A DNA stretch of 64,000 nucleotides, from positions 434,001 to 498,000 of the forward strand of contig OZ251250.1 in NCBI GenBank assembly GCA_965240325.2, read 5' to 3'. The stretch comes from Rebecca billardiae RCC1528 (lineage: Eukaryota > Haptophyta). A model generated the notes under the pieces. The model saw only the letters and a list, made by a program, of their open reading frames with translations. It did not search any database and was not told the origin of the DNA. Each line of letters opens with the position of its first letter. The stretch's first letter is position 1. This document shows, one piece after another, positions 41,090 to 53,034 of this stretch. The position numbers and the translations under genes are program-made.

Positions 41090-43902
41090 ATGGCCTCGGC
41101 GTGGGCGGCGGCTCGGCGCGGGCTGGGCGGCCTCACGGGCCCGACGCTCTCGCGCGGCGCATGCGCGCAGGGCGGGCTCCCGGCGCGCGCGCGCCCGGCG
41201 CCGTGGCTGCCGCCCGCGGCGCGCGGGCGCACGCGCGCGCAGAGCAGCGCGCCGCCGGGCGTCCGCGGGCGCGCGGTGCCGCCGCCGACCAAGCAGCAGC
41301 TGACGCAGCTCGCGCTCGCGTCGGCGGTGCCGTTCATCGGCTTCGGCTTCGCCGACAACCTCATCATGATCGTCGCGGGCGACGCCATCGACGCGAGCCT
41401 CGGCGTAAGCCTCGGGCTCACCACGATGGCCGCCGCCGGCTTTGGCAACCTGATCTCAGACGTGGCGGGTCTCGGGCTCGGCGGCGCGATCGAGGGGATG
41501 GCGAACCGGACGGGTCTGAAGATGCCCAAGCTCAGCGCCGAGCAGCAGGAGCTCTCGCGCACGCGCTGGGTCAAGGGCGTGTCGGGCGCGCTCGGCCTCT
41601 CGATCGGGTGCATTCTCGGAATGTTCCCGCTGCTTCTCGGCAGCCGGAAGCACCAGCTGTACTTCACGGAGGAGGAGGAGCTGCTGTACCAGACGCACTT
41701 CCAGCGGTACGGCGTCTCGCCGCAGCAGTTCTTCGAGCTCATGCGCCACGCGCGCTGGCGCTCCGCCGAGCCCGGCGCCGTGCTCGTCGAAGGTTCCAAG
41801 AAACTTCCGAAGGTGCTGATGCTGTTCGAGGGCGTGGCGACGGTGCGGCGCGCGCCCGACCAGCCGCCGAGCGCGCGGTTCTACGAGGGGCGGCACCAGG
41901 CGGGCGAGCTCAAGCCCGCCTCCGCCGGCGGCTGCATCATCGGCGGCACCGCGCTCGTCGACTCGGCCGTCGTGGGTAAGCCCTACCCCAACTCGGTGCG
42001 CCGCCGCCGCCGCCGCGCGTGCGTGCGCCGAGCGCCGCCGCCGCCGCCGCCGCGCGTGCGCCGCGCGCCGCCGCCGCCGCGCGTGCGCCGCGCTGCGCTG
42101 GTCTGGTTGTGCTTGGGTGGTGCGGCGGCGGTGCGACGCGCGGCGCGCGGCTGGGGGCAAACCCTCGAGCCTCACACCCCACGCCCCGCCGCGCCGACGT
42201 GGGCGCCGCACTTCTCTTTCTCACCGCGATCTCGCGACGATCTCGCGACCATCTCGCGCGCCCAGATCGTGGCGGCGGCGCCCACGCGCTGGGTGGAGTG
42301 GGACACCGGCGAGCTGAAGAAGACAATGAACGAGGACCCGGCGATCGAGGCGGCCGTGCTGCAGACGCTGTATACCGACCTCCTGCAGGGTGCGCGCGCG
42401 CGGCTGCTGCGTGCGCGCGCGCGGCTGCTGCGTGCGCGCGCGCGCGCGGCTGCTGCGTGCGCGCGCGTGCCCTGCAGTGTGCGCGTGCCCTGCCGTGTGC
42501 GCGTGCGCTGCAGTGTCTGCGCGTGCGCTGCAGTGTGCGCGCGTGCGTGCGCGATGGGCGGGGGCGGGGAGGATGGGCGGAGGAGGAGCGAAGCCCCGTC
42601 ATCTGCGCCACAGCTCTCGAGCCCAGCCGCCCGCCTCCACCGCTGGCGTGGCACACACACACACGCGCACACGCGCACACACACGCACACACGCACACAC
42701 ACGCGCACACACACGCACACACGCACACACACGCGCACACGCACACACACGCACACGCACACATACGCACACACACGCACACACACGCACACACACGCAC
42801 GGCCGTGAAGCCGGGTGGCCACAGTCTCGCGCGGCGGCCTGGGCGGCGCGCCGTGTGAACGGGTGGGGTTTGGGGTTTGGGGTTTTGGGGTGTGGTAAGG
42901 GGTTTTAGGGTGAGGGATTAGGGTTAGGGGTCAGGCGCGTGAATGGACGGGCGGGGAGGCTCGTCGTCGCTCGGCTCGCGCGCCGCCCTCCGAACCTAGT
43001 GCGCGCGCGCCACTCCGCGCCGGCGCGGCCCAACGCTGCGCACCGGCGCACCTCCGCGCCCGCGCGCCCGCGCACCCCTTGCAGGCCTGCGACTGCAGCG
43101 CAAGTCCACCGCCGCCAAGCTGCGCGGCGCTAAGACGGTCCGGGAGGGCGGCGAGGACCGCGTGGTCAGCGGCAGGCGCGTCGTGAGTAAGCTGAGTAGG
43201 GCGGGCGAGGGGTTCGGCGAGCCGGAGGGCAACGCGGCGGCGGTGGCGGCGGCGGCAGGGGCGGAGGGGGCGGCGGCGGTGGCGGGGGCGGCGGCGGCGG
43301 CGGGCGGCGGCGGCAGCGGCGGCGGGACCGTGCCGCCGGCGTCGGCGCCGAATGCGGCGGCGGGCGGCGCCGACGCGGCGCGCGCCCCGCTCGCGCGCGC
43401 CGACTCCGGCCGCGCCGGCGGCGGCGGGCTCGCGCGATACGACACGACCGAGCTCGACGCGGACGGCAACCCGCGCTCGAGTGAGAGCGCCCAGCGCGAC
43501 GAGCTCATGTACACCAACCTTCTCAAGGCGATCCTGGCCGACGAGGTCGTTCACCCGGTGGAGCGGATGCTGGTCGGCGACTACATGCGCGCAAAGGGGA
43601 TCAGCGCCGAGGTGCACCGCCGCTGCCTCGGCCGCGTGGGCTGGAGCGAGGCGGACTGGCGGATGGGCGTGCGCATGACGGGGCACGGCGCCGGCGGCGG
43701 CGCCGCCGGCGCCGGCGCGGAGGGCGACGGCGACGCGGGTCACGAAGCCCTACCCACCTCGGCGCGCGACTACTTAGAGTTTGTGCGGAGAGGCAAGAAT
43801 GACCTGCACCGCGCGCAGGAGGAGTGGTCGGCGCAGCAGCAGCGGCAGCAGCAGCAGGCGCAGCAGGCGCAGCGCGGCGCAGGCGGCGGCGGCGGCGGCT
43901 GA
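41090..43902 (+). CDS. TMEM65-Popeye-like fusion protein
   Basis: Exons 41090-41995, 42266-42389 and 43085-43902 (phases 0 and 1; GTGCGC...CAG) give about 615 residues. An Ala/Arg-rich presequence leads to the TMEM65 core: [60 protein letters not shown], and [15 protein letters not shown]. Directly after it (residues about 195-343) comes a Popeye/cyclic-nucleotide-binding-like domain: [65 protein letters not shown], and in exon 2 [20 protein letters not shown], which parallels the POPDC end (IVAST..R...WDREKL). A further motif-rich patch (about 481-530, [19 protein letters not shown]) and a Gln-rich tail follow. It is probably a mitochondrial inner-membrane protein with a ligand-sensing arm. 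An upstream in-frame ATG lies at 40973. Confidence 0.8.
42651..42800 (+). repeat. (CA)n-type imperfect microsatellite in an intron
   Basis: About 150 bp of ACACACACGCGCACAC-type repeat in intron 2 (42390-43084) of the TMEM65-Popeye gene. Confidence 0.9.
42861..42930 (+). repeat. Interstitial telomere-like repeats (TTAGGG direction)
   Basis: GGGGTTTGGGGTTTGGGG, then TTTTGGGG, TTTTAGGG and GATTAGGGTTAGGGG: mixed TTTGGGG and TTAGGG units in the same intron, just after the CA tract. The G-rich strand is plus, opposite to the tract at 27409-27447. Confidence 0.8.
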
Positions 43903-44527
43903 GCGGCCACTCCCTGACTACACCGCTCGCACGCGCGCCGGCACGCGCGCGCCACCGCGCTGATATGCGCGCGCATGATTTCGCGCGTTCGTCGATCGCG
44001 GCCAGCCGTGGCCGAACCCGTAAACCGGACGACCGGCGCACGCATGCCGTTGGCGCGCCGCAGCCGCGCAGCCGGGGGCTGCCGGCGGACGTGGAACTAC
44101 TGATGCGTGATGCGCCTCGATCATCGGATCATGATGACGACGATGCTAGCTGCTCATGTAGCGCAGCGCAGCAGTCGTAGCAGTCGTCATCCGGCGGTAC
44201 GGGACTCTCATAGTACGGGAGTACGTGAGTCGGGAGCAGCAGCTAGACCGATCAGCAGCAGTAGTCGATCGATGATCGATATGCTATGTAGATCTATATA
44301 TATATATCGATGATGACGCGACTGACGACGACGTAAACGCGCGCGCAGCATCAGTAGATCGACTGCTTATTATTGATGACGCGCCGACGCGAGGCGATGC
44401 TGATGATGAGATCTCGTCGTCGCGCGTCAACCTGCTCGTCAGACGACGTCTGACCAGCCGCCGGCCCGCGCCGCGCTCTCACGGCTCCGCGACGACGACA
44501 CTCACTCACTCGGACTCTCACTCAGCC
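43903..44527. other. Convergent intergenic region
   Basis: About 625 bp between two convergent genes. Includes an AT-richer part with a short TATATATATCGATG stretch near 44295. No gene or RNA seen. Confidence 0.45.
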
Positions 44528-47500
44528 TCAGCCCGCGCGCTGGTCGGGCGGCTCGGAGACAAACCAGCTGGCCACCTCCATGTACCACGGCTGCTGCGGG
44601 CTGCGCAGCCGGCCGAGCGAGCCGCTGCCGGGCGTGGCGGGCTCGACCTCGGGCATGTCGTTCATCTCGGTCACGCGCCGGCCGGCGAGCTTGGCCGAGT
44701 GCGAGATTAAATTCTCGTCCGCGTCGATTGTGATCTGGACAGTGTCGCCGCGCGGCCTGCGCGGCATGAGCGGCGCGCCCGTCGACGCGCGCCGGCCCAC
44801 CGGCTGCACCGCCCCGTGGTGGCTGAAGCCAGGCGGGAGCGCCGCCTCCGGGTGGTCCGCCGGCGGCTCAATGAACACCTCGACCACGTTCGAAATAAAT
44901 CGGCGCGCGTACAGCTCGGGCGGCACGCACGAGATGCCGAGCCCGCCGCGCAGCACGAAGCGCTTCACCCAGTACTCGCAGCGCTTGCGCACGGTGAAGG
45001 TCTGCAGGATGTCGATGATCCCCATGAAGTAGACACCAGGCCCCTCCACCACCACCGCGCGCACGCCGCCGTCGTGCGCGCGGTGCAGCGGCGGCCCGGT
45101 CGGCTCGCCGCGGCCGCCCGCGCCAGCGACCGTCGTCCGCCGCCGCGGCGGCGAGGCGCCGTGCTGCGAGGCCGCGCTCGCCACGGTAGTGCGCCGCCGC
45201 GCGGCGGTGCTGTGCTGCGAGGCGCTGCCGCCGCCGCTCCGGCCGGCGGCGACGTCCTTGGCGGCGCCGCCGCCGCCCGAGTCAGCGAGCGCGGCGGTCT
45301 TGACTGACCCACTCGCCGTGATCGGCGGCGGCGCGGAGCCGGCCGCGCCGCCGCCGCCGCCGCCGCCGACCGGCCCGCTCGCCGCGCGCGCGCCGCCGCG
45401 CGTCTCCGCGCCGCCCGCCGCCGTGCCTTTGGTCTTCACGCGGAAGTGCTGGTTGTGGATGCCAAGCAGCAGCGAGTAATCCATGATGCGGTGCGCCGCC
45501 AGGAACTGCGCGTCCAGCTTGAGCTGGGACGCCAGCCGGTATGCGTCGGTTGGGTGCAGGATCAGCGGCCGCTGCAGGTCGAGGTCCTTCCGGACTTCCC
45601 GGAAGCCGGCGGTGAGCGGCGTCGACGTGAACTGCGGCCACTCACTATTCTTCATCGTGCGCACGCCGCGCCGCTTGTCGACGCTCTTCGTCGCGCGCCG
45701 GCCCACCCAGCTCCCCTTTAGATCGTACCGCTCGTGTACCACCAAATCGGTCGCAAACACGGACTCCATCACGACAAAGTGCACCTTTTGCCCGTAGAGC
45801 GTGATGGCGTGCAGTCCGACGTACCGCAGCAGCAGCGTCGACGGGTACGCGAGCACGTGCGCGTGATATTCCGGGAGCAGACGCATCTGCGCCCGGCGCC
45901 GCCGCGCGCGCGCGCGAGGGGAGGGGCGTGTTGGCTGTTGGATGGCTTGGGCTCGTTTTGGAATGACTTGAGTGCGCGCGCCGGGGTGGCGCGGGCGCGG
46001 GGCGGGCGCCGGGCCGGGCGGGCGCGAAGAGCGGTGCCGGAGGGGGGAGGGCTGGGGCACGGCCAGTGCGTGACGCGCGCGCGCTGCCACGCGGCCCTGA
46101 GCTTCGCCGCCGCTCGCGAGCCGGCGCGCGCGAGCGCGGCGGCTGGGCGCGCCGAGGGCCGCGCCCCGCCCCCTCTCTCCCGCGGCACAGCAGCAGCAGC
46201 AGCCGGCCGCCGCGCAGCAGCAGCCGCAGCCGGCCCGCCGCACGCCCCGGCGCGCGCCCCGCCGCACGCGCGGCGCGCCCCCCACCGCGCGCCCCGCCGC
46301 GCGCCGCGGCGCACCAGGTCGCTCGCCTCCGACTTGGACGTGGTCTTCACGATGTACCGCCCCGAGCTCGAGAAGTACAGGAACGCGCCGGACTTGCCCT
46401 CGGAGAACCGCTCGCGCCGCGAGCCCGACAGCTCCTCAATATAATCGTGCTCATCAATCCCAAAATGGCGGCGGAGGGAGTGGAAGATGCGCGGCGCGTA
46501 GTCGTGGAAGATCACCTCGTTGGCAAAGTCGGTGACGCCGCGCACGTGCTGCTCGATCAGGTCGTAGTCCGCCGCGTTCGGCGGGTCGTCCGTGTGGTGC
46601 ACCCCGCCGCCGCCGAGCGCGCCGCCCGCGCCCGCGCCGTCCACGTGCTCCCGCCCCGCGCCAGGCACCAGCGAACCGCCATACCGCGTTATCGGATCCC
46701 AAAGCCACGCGCGCGTGCGCGAGTAGATGGTGCTCGCGCCGCCGAGGTTGACGTGCCGCCGGCGCTGCGCCTCGCTGTCGTACAGGTCCGCCGCGCGGCG
46801 CACCGCCTCCGCGATCCCCTCCGACGTCGCCTGCAGCAGCTCCGTGCGCAGCGCGTAGTTGATCGAAGCGTCACCCTGCAGCTCCGCGGCCGCGGCGGCG
46901 CGGACCGAGTCCTTATGCGAGAGAGACGGGCGCGCGCCGCCGCCGCCGCCGCCACCGCCGCCGCCCGGCGCCGGCGCGGCCCCCTCGCCGCCGCCCGGCG
47001 CGTGCCAGTGCGTCCGGATCACCTTGAGCACGTCCCGCGTGAAGATCCACACGAGCGCATTCGGCAGCCCGCGCGCTGAGAGCGTGATTGCAGCGGTGGC
47101 GTCCACGCCGGGCAGGATTCGGCCGGCGCGGCGGTTGAAGACGCCGATGAGGAGGAAGAGGACGAGCACCACCATGTACGCCGAGCAGATCGCCACCGTC
47201 GTGCGCAGCTTGTACAGCACGCGCAGCCGCGTCGCGAACGTCGCGGGCATGCCGCGGCGCAGCCGGCGCGCCGCCCAGATCAACACGGCGATCGAGAAGA
47301 GATACGCCGCGCCGATCGGGACAGCGAGGAGGCCGAGCGCCCACGCGGCCTCGTTCTCGCGGATCCAGCAGAAGCCGATCCCCCACGAGCCCGCCAGCTC
47401 CACCGAGACCAGCAGCAGCCCGGACACCAGCGACGTCGCCCACACGAACACGTGGTATTTGCGCATATTTAAAGAATCAAGCGTAAACGGGTGCGTGAGG

Positions 47501-48042
47501 CAGTAGACAAGGTCGACCGCGTGCATCGCAAAGAAGAGCTGGGGGCGCGGGGGCGCCGGGCGGGCGGCGCGCGCGTCGGCAGGTGCGCGGCGCCGCGCCG
47601 CCGCCGCCCGCGGCCGCCGCCGCTGCCCGCGCGCGCCGCCCAGCCAGCCTCCCGGCGCGCCGCAGCCGGCCGGGCCGAGACGAGCGTCCGCGCCGCCGCG
47701 CGGGCACGAGCGCGAGCGCGCACCTCGGAGGCGAGGACGGAGATCTGCGTGATGGGCGAGAGCAGGAAGCACAGCGTCGCGTCGCGCACCACGAACTCGA
47801 TCACGAAGCTCAGCGCGAACAGCAGGTCGCACACGGACATCCAGAAGAGGAGCGGTGACGGGTGCTTGCGCAGCTTGGGAAAGGCGGCAAAGGTGGCGAG
47901 GACGAAGGTGGTCGAGGCGAGGGTGATGGCGGCGCCGCTCAGGTAGTAGGGCGAGTACGCGTTGTCGTCGATGAACTGCCACCCGCGCGGGTGGGAGCGG
48001 GTTGGGGCGCCACGCGCGCGGCCGCGCGTCAGAACTGGGCTG

Positions 48043-48080
<38 letters not shown>

Positions 48081-48156
48081 GTGGCGCTGCGCACGAGGCG
48101 CGCGGGACCGGCCCGCGGCAGGCAGGCGGGCGTACCGTAGAGTCCACATCCGCCAT
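44528..48156 (-). CDS. GPCR-PIPK: seven-TM receptor fused to a phosphatidylinositol-phosphate kinase
   Basis: Exons 48156-48136 (only seven codons, MADVDST), 47975-47724, 47538-46315 and 45886-44528, all phase 0, give 951 residues. Residues about 8-270 hold seven hydrophobic spans (YYLSGAAITLASTTFVLATF, FWMSVCDLLFALSFVIEFVV, LFFAMHAVDLVYCL and on to VVLVLFLLIGVF). After a Gly-rich linker come PIPK signatures: GKSGAFLYFSSSGRYIVKT, LLPEYHAHVLAYPSTLLLRY, VHFVVMESVFATDLVVHERYDLKGSWVG, AHRIMDYSLLLGIH and YFMGIIDILQTF. The kinase should make PtdInsP2 under direct control of the receptor half. This architecture is known from oomycetes and Dictyostelium (RpkA). A linker insertion splits the catalytic domain between LLLGIH and GVYFMG. 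It is divergent from the STRAD-like gene. Confidence 0.92.
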
Positions 48157-48483
48157 GCTCAGACCGCGCGCGGGGAGAGCGCGCGCCCTCCCCGTCGCCA
48201 CAGGCGCGAGCGCTGCAGACGAGGTGCCCGCCTGAAAGCGCGGCACTGGCTCCGGGCCTCCACAGCTCAACTTGCTGGCGAGCGAGCCACTGCGAATCTG
48301 CGACGGAAAAGATTATTCGGGCAATTGATGAAGCAACAGTCCTGTGTCGTTAAATCATAGAATGAGTCCGGGCGGTCTTCGTACAGTCCGGCGCGACCGT
48401 CGCCCCTGCGCGCGTGCGCCGCTTGGTGGGTAGGCCGGCGGCGGCGGGCCCAGCTCCGCGACGGGGGCAGTCGGCGCCGCGCC
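48157..48483. promoter_or_regulatory. Divergent promoter region (327 bp)
   Basis: Between the GPCR-PIPK start (minus) and the STRAD-like start (plus), with an AT-richer core near 48300-48365. No motif claimed. Confidence 0.35.
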
Positions 48484-50646
48484 ATGCCAAAGGTCGAGGG
48501 CGGCGCGGGCGAGTGGCCCGCCGCGCTCGCAGACTACGAGTTCTACGAGGCGATCGGTGCGCGCACGCCGGCTCGGGCCGCGCGCCGACGCGCATCTGCG
48601 CGGCGGCGCGCGCGCGCCGACGCCGCGGCTGGTCCCGCGCGCGCATCGCGCGCATCGCGCGCGCGCACGCCGGTGCGCGCGGCAGCACGGGCTGAGCGTG
48701 GCGCGGGGCGATGCCCGGGCCCGCGAACTCGCCCCCGCGCAGGCGCGGCCGACGGCCCGATCGTCCCGTCCGTCATCTACCGCGCGCTCTGCAAGCCGCG
48801 CTCCGAGGTGGTCGCGGTGCGCGCGTTCGATCTCGACTCTCCCGTCGGCAGCTCGACGTCGGCGCAGACGCCGTTCGAGCGGCTCGCGGCCGAGCTGAAC
48901 CGGTGGCGCGAGCTGCGCCACGACAACATCGTGCCGCTCCTCGCCAGCTTCGTTACAGACCGTTACGTCTTTGTGATTATGCCGATGCATGACATGGGTA
49001 GCGCCTATGAGCTGATTAAGCACAAGGGGCACGGGCTGTCGGAGATCGAGGTGTGCACGGTGCTGCGCGAGGTGCTGCAGGGCGTGGAGTACATGCACAA
49101 GCAGGGCAAGATGCACCGGTGCGCCCGCCCGCGCGCGTGGCATGCGGCGGCAGCGCGCACGCGTGGCTCGGCAAGCTCGGCGCGCTCACCGCCGCCGGCT
49201 GCCCGGCGCGTGCCGGGCCGCGCGCCGCGCCGCGCAGCAACCTCAAGGCGGCGAATATCCTGCTCGACTCGAAGGGCGTCGTGCGCATCTCCGACTTCTC
49301 GCTCGCGCAGACGCTGATGGAGGTGCGTGCGTGCGTGTGTGCGCGCGTCAGTGCGCTGCTGCTACACGCGCGCGCGTGTGCACACGGGGTGACACGTGTG
49401 TGTGTGTGTGTGTGTGTGTGCCAATCCCGCGCGCGCGCGCGCTCTCCCTCTCTCTCTGTGTGTGTGTGGCGGGGCGGAGCCGTGCCGCCGCGGGCGGGGC
49501 GCCGCTGGGGCACCCACCCACCGGGCGCCGCCGCGCCGCGCGCGGCGTGGGCCACGGCGCGCCGCGCGCATGCGCGCCTGCGAGCGCCTCGCGCGGGGGG
49601 CGGCACGCGCCCCCCCGGGCGCCGCCGCGCCCCTCGCAGCCTCACCGCCGCGCGCCGCCGCGCCGCCGCCTGCGCGCAGGGCGGCGAGCGGCTGCAGCAG
49701 CGCACCACCTTTGCCGGCACGCACCAGTGGATGGCCCCGGAAGTTCTGGAGCAAGCGTCCGGGTACAACGAGCAGGCGGACATCTGGTCCTTCGGTATCA
49801 CGGCGATTGAGCTGCTCTCGGGCTCGACGCCGTACGGCGAGGACACGGCGCCGATGAAGGTGTTCCTACAGGTCGTCAACGGCGCGCCGCCCACGGTCGA
49901 GCGCATGCTCACCTCGGCCGACGGCAAGCGCCGCCAGGTCTCTGACGCGTTCCAAGACCTCGTGAGGCAGTGCCTGTCCAAAACCCCGCGGGACCGGCCG
50001 TCGGCGAGCAAGCTGCTCACGCACCGCGCGCTCGGCCGCGGCTCCGCGCTCGGCGGCTCGAGGCTGCCGCCCGCCGCGGACGCGATCCGCCAGATGTGCG
50101 CCGCGGTGCCGCCGATCTGGGAGCGATACGCCGGCCGCGGCCGCGCGCGCATCCCGAGCGGTGCCAGCGGCACGCAGGCGTCCGCCGCCGCGGCGGCGGC
50201 GTCGGTCGGCGGCGTGGCGGGGGGCGGCGCGGCCGGCGCGGCCGGCGCGGCCTCGCCCACCGACGCGTCCGCCGGCCGCGACGCCGACCGCGCGTCCGCG
50301 CGCAAGCCGGTCTCCCTCGCTCCGTGGGATTTTGACGACGACGACGATGGCGCCGCCACCGAGGGCGCGGCTAGCTCGCCGCCGCCGGCGCTCGCGCCGG
50401 CGGGCTCCCCCGCGCACGCGCCGGCGCGGCCGGCGGCGGCTGCAGACGGCGGCGGTGGCGGCGCGGACGGCGGCGTCGCCGCGGCGCGCGCCTCGCCGCC
50501 TGCGCCGGTCATGCCCGCGGGCGTGGGGGGCGTGGGCGCGCCGGGCGCGGCGCCGCCGGGCGCCGCGTCGCGCCTCTCGCCTCAGGAACAGGCGTCGCAC
50601 TTCGAGCCGCCGCACTGCGCGTCGGCGCCGCCGGCCGCGTCGCCGC

Positions 50647-50682
<36 letters not shown>

Positions 50683-52788
50683 TCCGCAGTGCCACGCCGC
50701 CGCCTGCGGCCGTGCGTACATCCCCGCCGCCGGGCGCGCACGTGAGCGCGTGGCGCGAGGCGGAGGCGGGGACGCCGCCCGGCGGCGGCGGTGCTGCGTG
50801 CGGCGCTGCCGTGCGCGCGCTCGGCGGCGCGATGGGCTCGGCGCCCGCCAGCGCCGCGCCCGACTCTCGGCCCATGTCGGCGAGCGCCGAGGCAATCGCC
50901 GCCGGGCTTGCGGCGGCGCGCGGCGGCTTGCCACCTCACGAGGGCGGCGCGTCGACGGCGGCGTCGGCGCCGCCCACGCCGTACGCGGCGGGGCTGCAGC
51001 CCGCGTCGCTGCTCCCGCAGCAGCCGGCGCAGCCGGCCGCCGAGCCCGGGGCCGCGCTGCCCCCGCTCTCCCGGCAGGACTCGTCCAGCCTCGGCGGTGG
51101 TGCCCACCCGACCTGCCTGCAGCACCAGGCGTCGGCGCCGCCATGCGGTTTGGGGCCGGGGCCGATCGGTCAGGCCTCGGTGCAGGGCAGCCAGACGACC
51201 TCGGCGCTGCCGCGCGTCGGCGGCGACGCGGCGCGCAAGGGGCGGTTCCAGGTCTCCGACTCGGGCGCGATGGGCGGCGCGATGGGCGCGCCGCCGCGGC
51301 CGGCGGCGGCCGCTGGCGCGGGCGGCGGCGGCGCGCCGCTGTATGGACAAGCGAGCGCCGGCGGCGCGCAGCCGCCGCCCGCGGGCTGGGCGGGCGGCGG
51401 CCCCGGGAGCGACGCGGGCGGCGGCATCCCGGGGCACACCGCCCTCGGCAGCATGAGCGCCGAGTCGACCGCCTCGCTCGCCTCCCAGTTCTCCGGGCCG
51501 CCCAATGCGCCGCTGCAGCCCCGCGAAGCCGGCGGCGCGGACGCGGCGGCGGGCGTGGCGCACGGCGCACAGTCTCAGCAGCCACTGCCGCCGCAGCAGC
51601 CGCAGCAGCCGGTGCACTCGCAGCAGCAGCAGCAGCAGCAGCCCGCGCTGCAGCCCTCCCACGCCACGCCGCAGCTCGCGCAGGCCGCCGCCGCCGCCGC
51701 CGCCGCGCCCCAACCGCCGCCGCAGCAGCCATCGCAGCCGCCGCCGCAGCCGCAGCCGCAACCGCCGCAGCAGTCAGAGCCGCCGCAGCGGCCGCTGGAC
51801 GCGCAGCTCGTGGACATGATGGTGACGGTGGACGAGCTCAAGTCGTACCACGCGAAGGCGGTCGAGTCGCTCACCAAGCTGCAGGAGGTGCTCGAGCTCA
51901 TCGAGAACGACACCGCGGTCGTTGACGCCGTGCGCGTGCGCGCGCAACTCTCGGAGCTGGCCTGGCTCGACGGTCGAGCGGACGGCGTGCGCAGGGACAA
52001 CCAGCTGGTGAGCAAGGCGCACCCGTACCTGCACTCGTACTACAAGCAGGCGCGCGCGCACGCGGCGGGCTCGGTCGGGCACGCCGGCGGCTCGGTGGGG
52101 ATGCCAATGTCGACGTCGATGCCATTGATTGCTGGCGCGGCGCACCAGCATGGGGCGGGCGGTGGCGGCGCGCAGGGCGGCGCCGGAGGGCTCGGGCTGC
52201 AGCTGCAGCAGGGGGGCGGGGGCAGCTGCGCGCACCTGTCCTCGCTCGGGCAGCAGCAGGGGGCGCACGGCTCGGGCCAGCAGGCGGCGGGCGGCGGCGG
52301 TTACGCCTTCCAACCGTCGCCCCTCGGCGCGCAGCAGCCGCAGCAGCCGCAGCAGCCGCAGCAGCCGCCGCCGCAGCAGCAGCAGCCGCAGCAGCAGCAG
52401 CAGCAGCAGCAGCCGCAGCCGCCGCAGCCGCAGCAGCAGCAGCAGCCGCAGCAGCAGCCGCCGCAGCAGCCGCAGCAGCCGCAGCAGCCGCAGCCGCAGC
52501 CGCCGGCCGCCCTCGAGCATGGCGGCGGCGGCGGTGGGAGCAGCGGGTTCCTGCCAACTGTGCCGCCGCTGCCCGCGCATGCGCAGCAGCAGCAGCAGCA
52601 GCCGCAGCAGCCGCCGCCGCTGCAGCAGCCGCCGCAGCAGCAGCAGCCGCAGCAGCAGCAGCAGCAGCCGCAGCAGCCGCAGCAGCAGCAGCAGCCGCCG
52701 CAGCAGCCGCAGCAGCAGCAGCAGCAGCAGCAGCCGCAGCAGCCGGCGATGGCGATGGCGGAGGCTGGACCGTATGGCGGCGCGGCGG

Positions 52789-52828
<40 letters not shown>

Positions 52829-52999
52829 AGGCGGAGGCGTTGCCTACAGCGGCTACGCGGCGGCGGTGGTGGCGGCGCCGCCTCAGCAGGAGGCGCAGCA
52901 GCAGCAGCAGCACGCGGCGCACCCGCCGCCGCAGCAGCAGCAGCCGCCCACAAGCGCCGCGCCGCCCCAGAGCCTCACGCCGCCGCCTCAGCCGAGCGA

Positions 53000-53034
<35 letters not shown>

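Noticed and set aside
49053-49238. Reading straight through the sequence between 49118 and 49238 as coding
   Set aside because: It would break the kinase catalytic-loop helix; the GTGCGC...GCAG intron restores MHRNLKAANI in frame.
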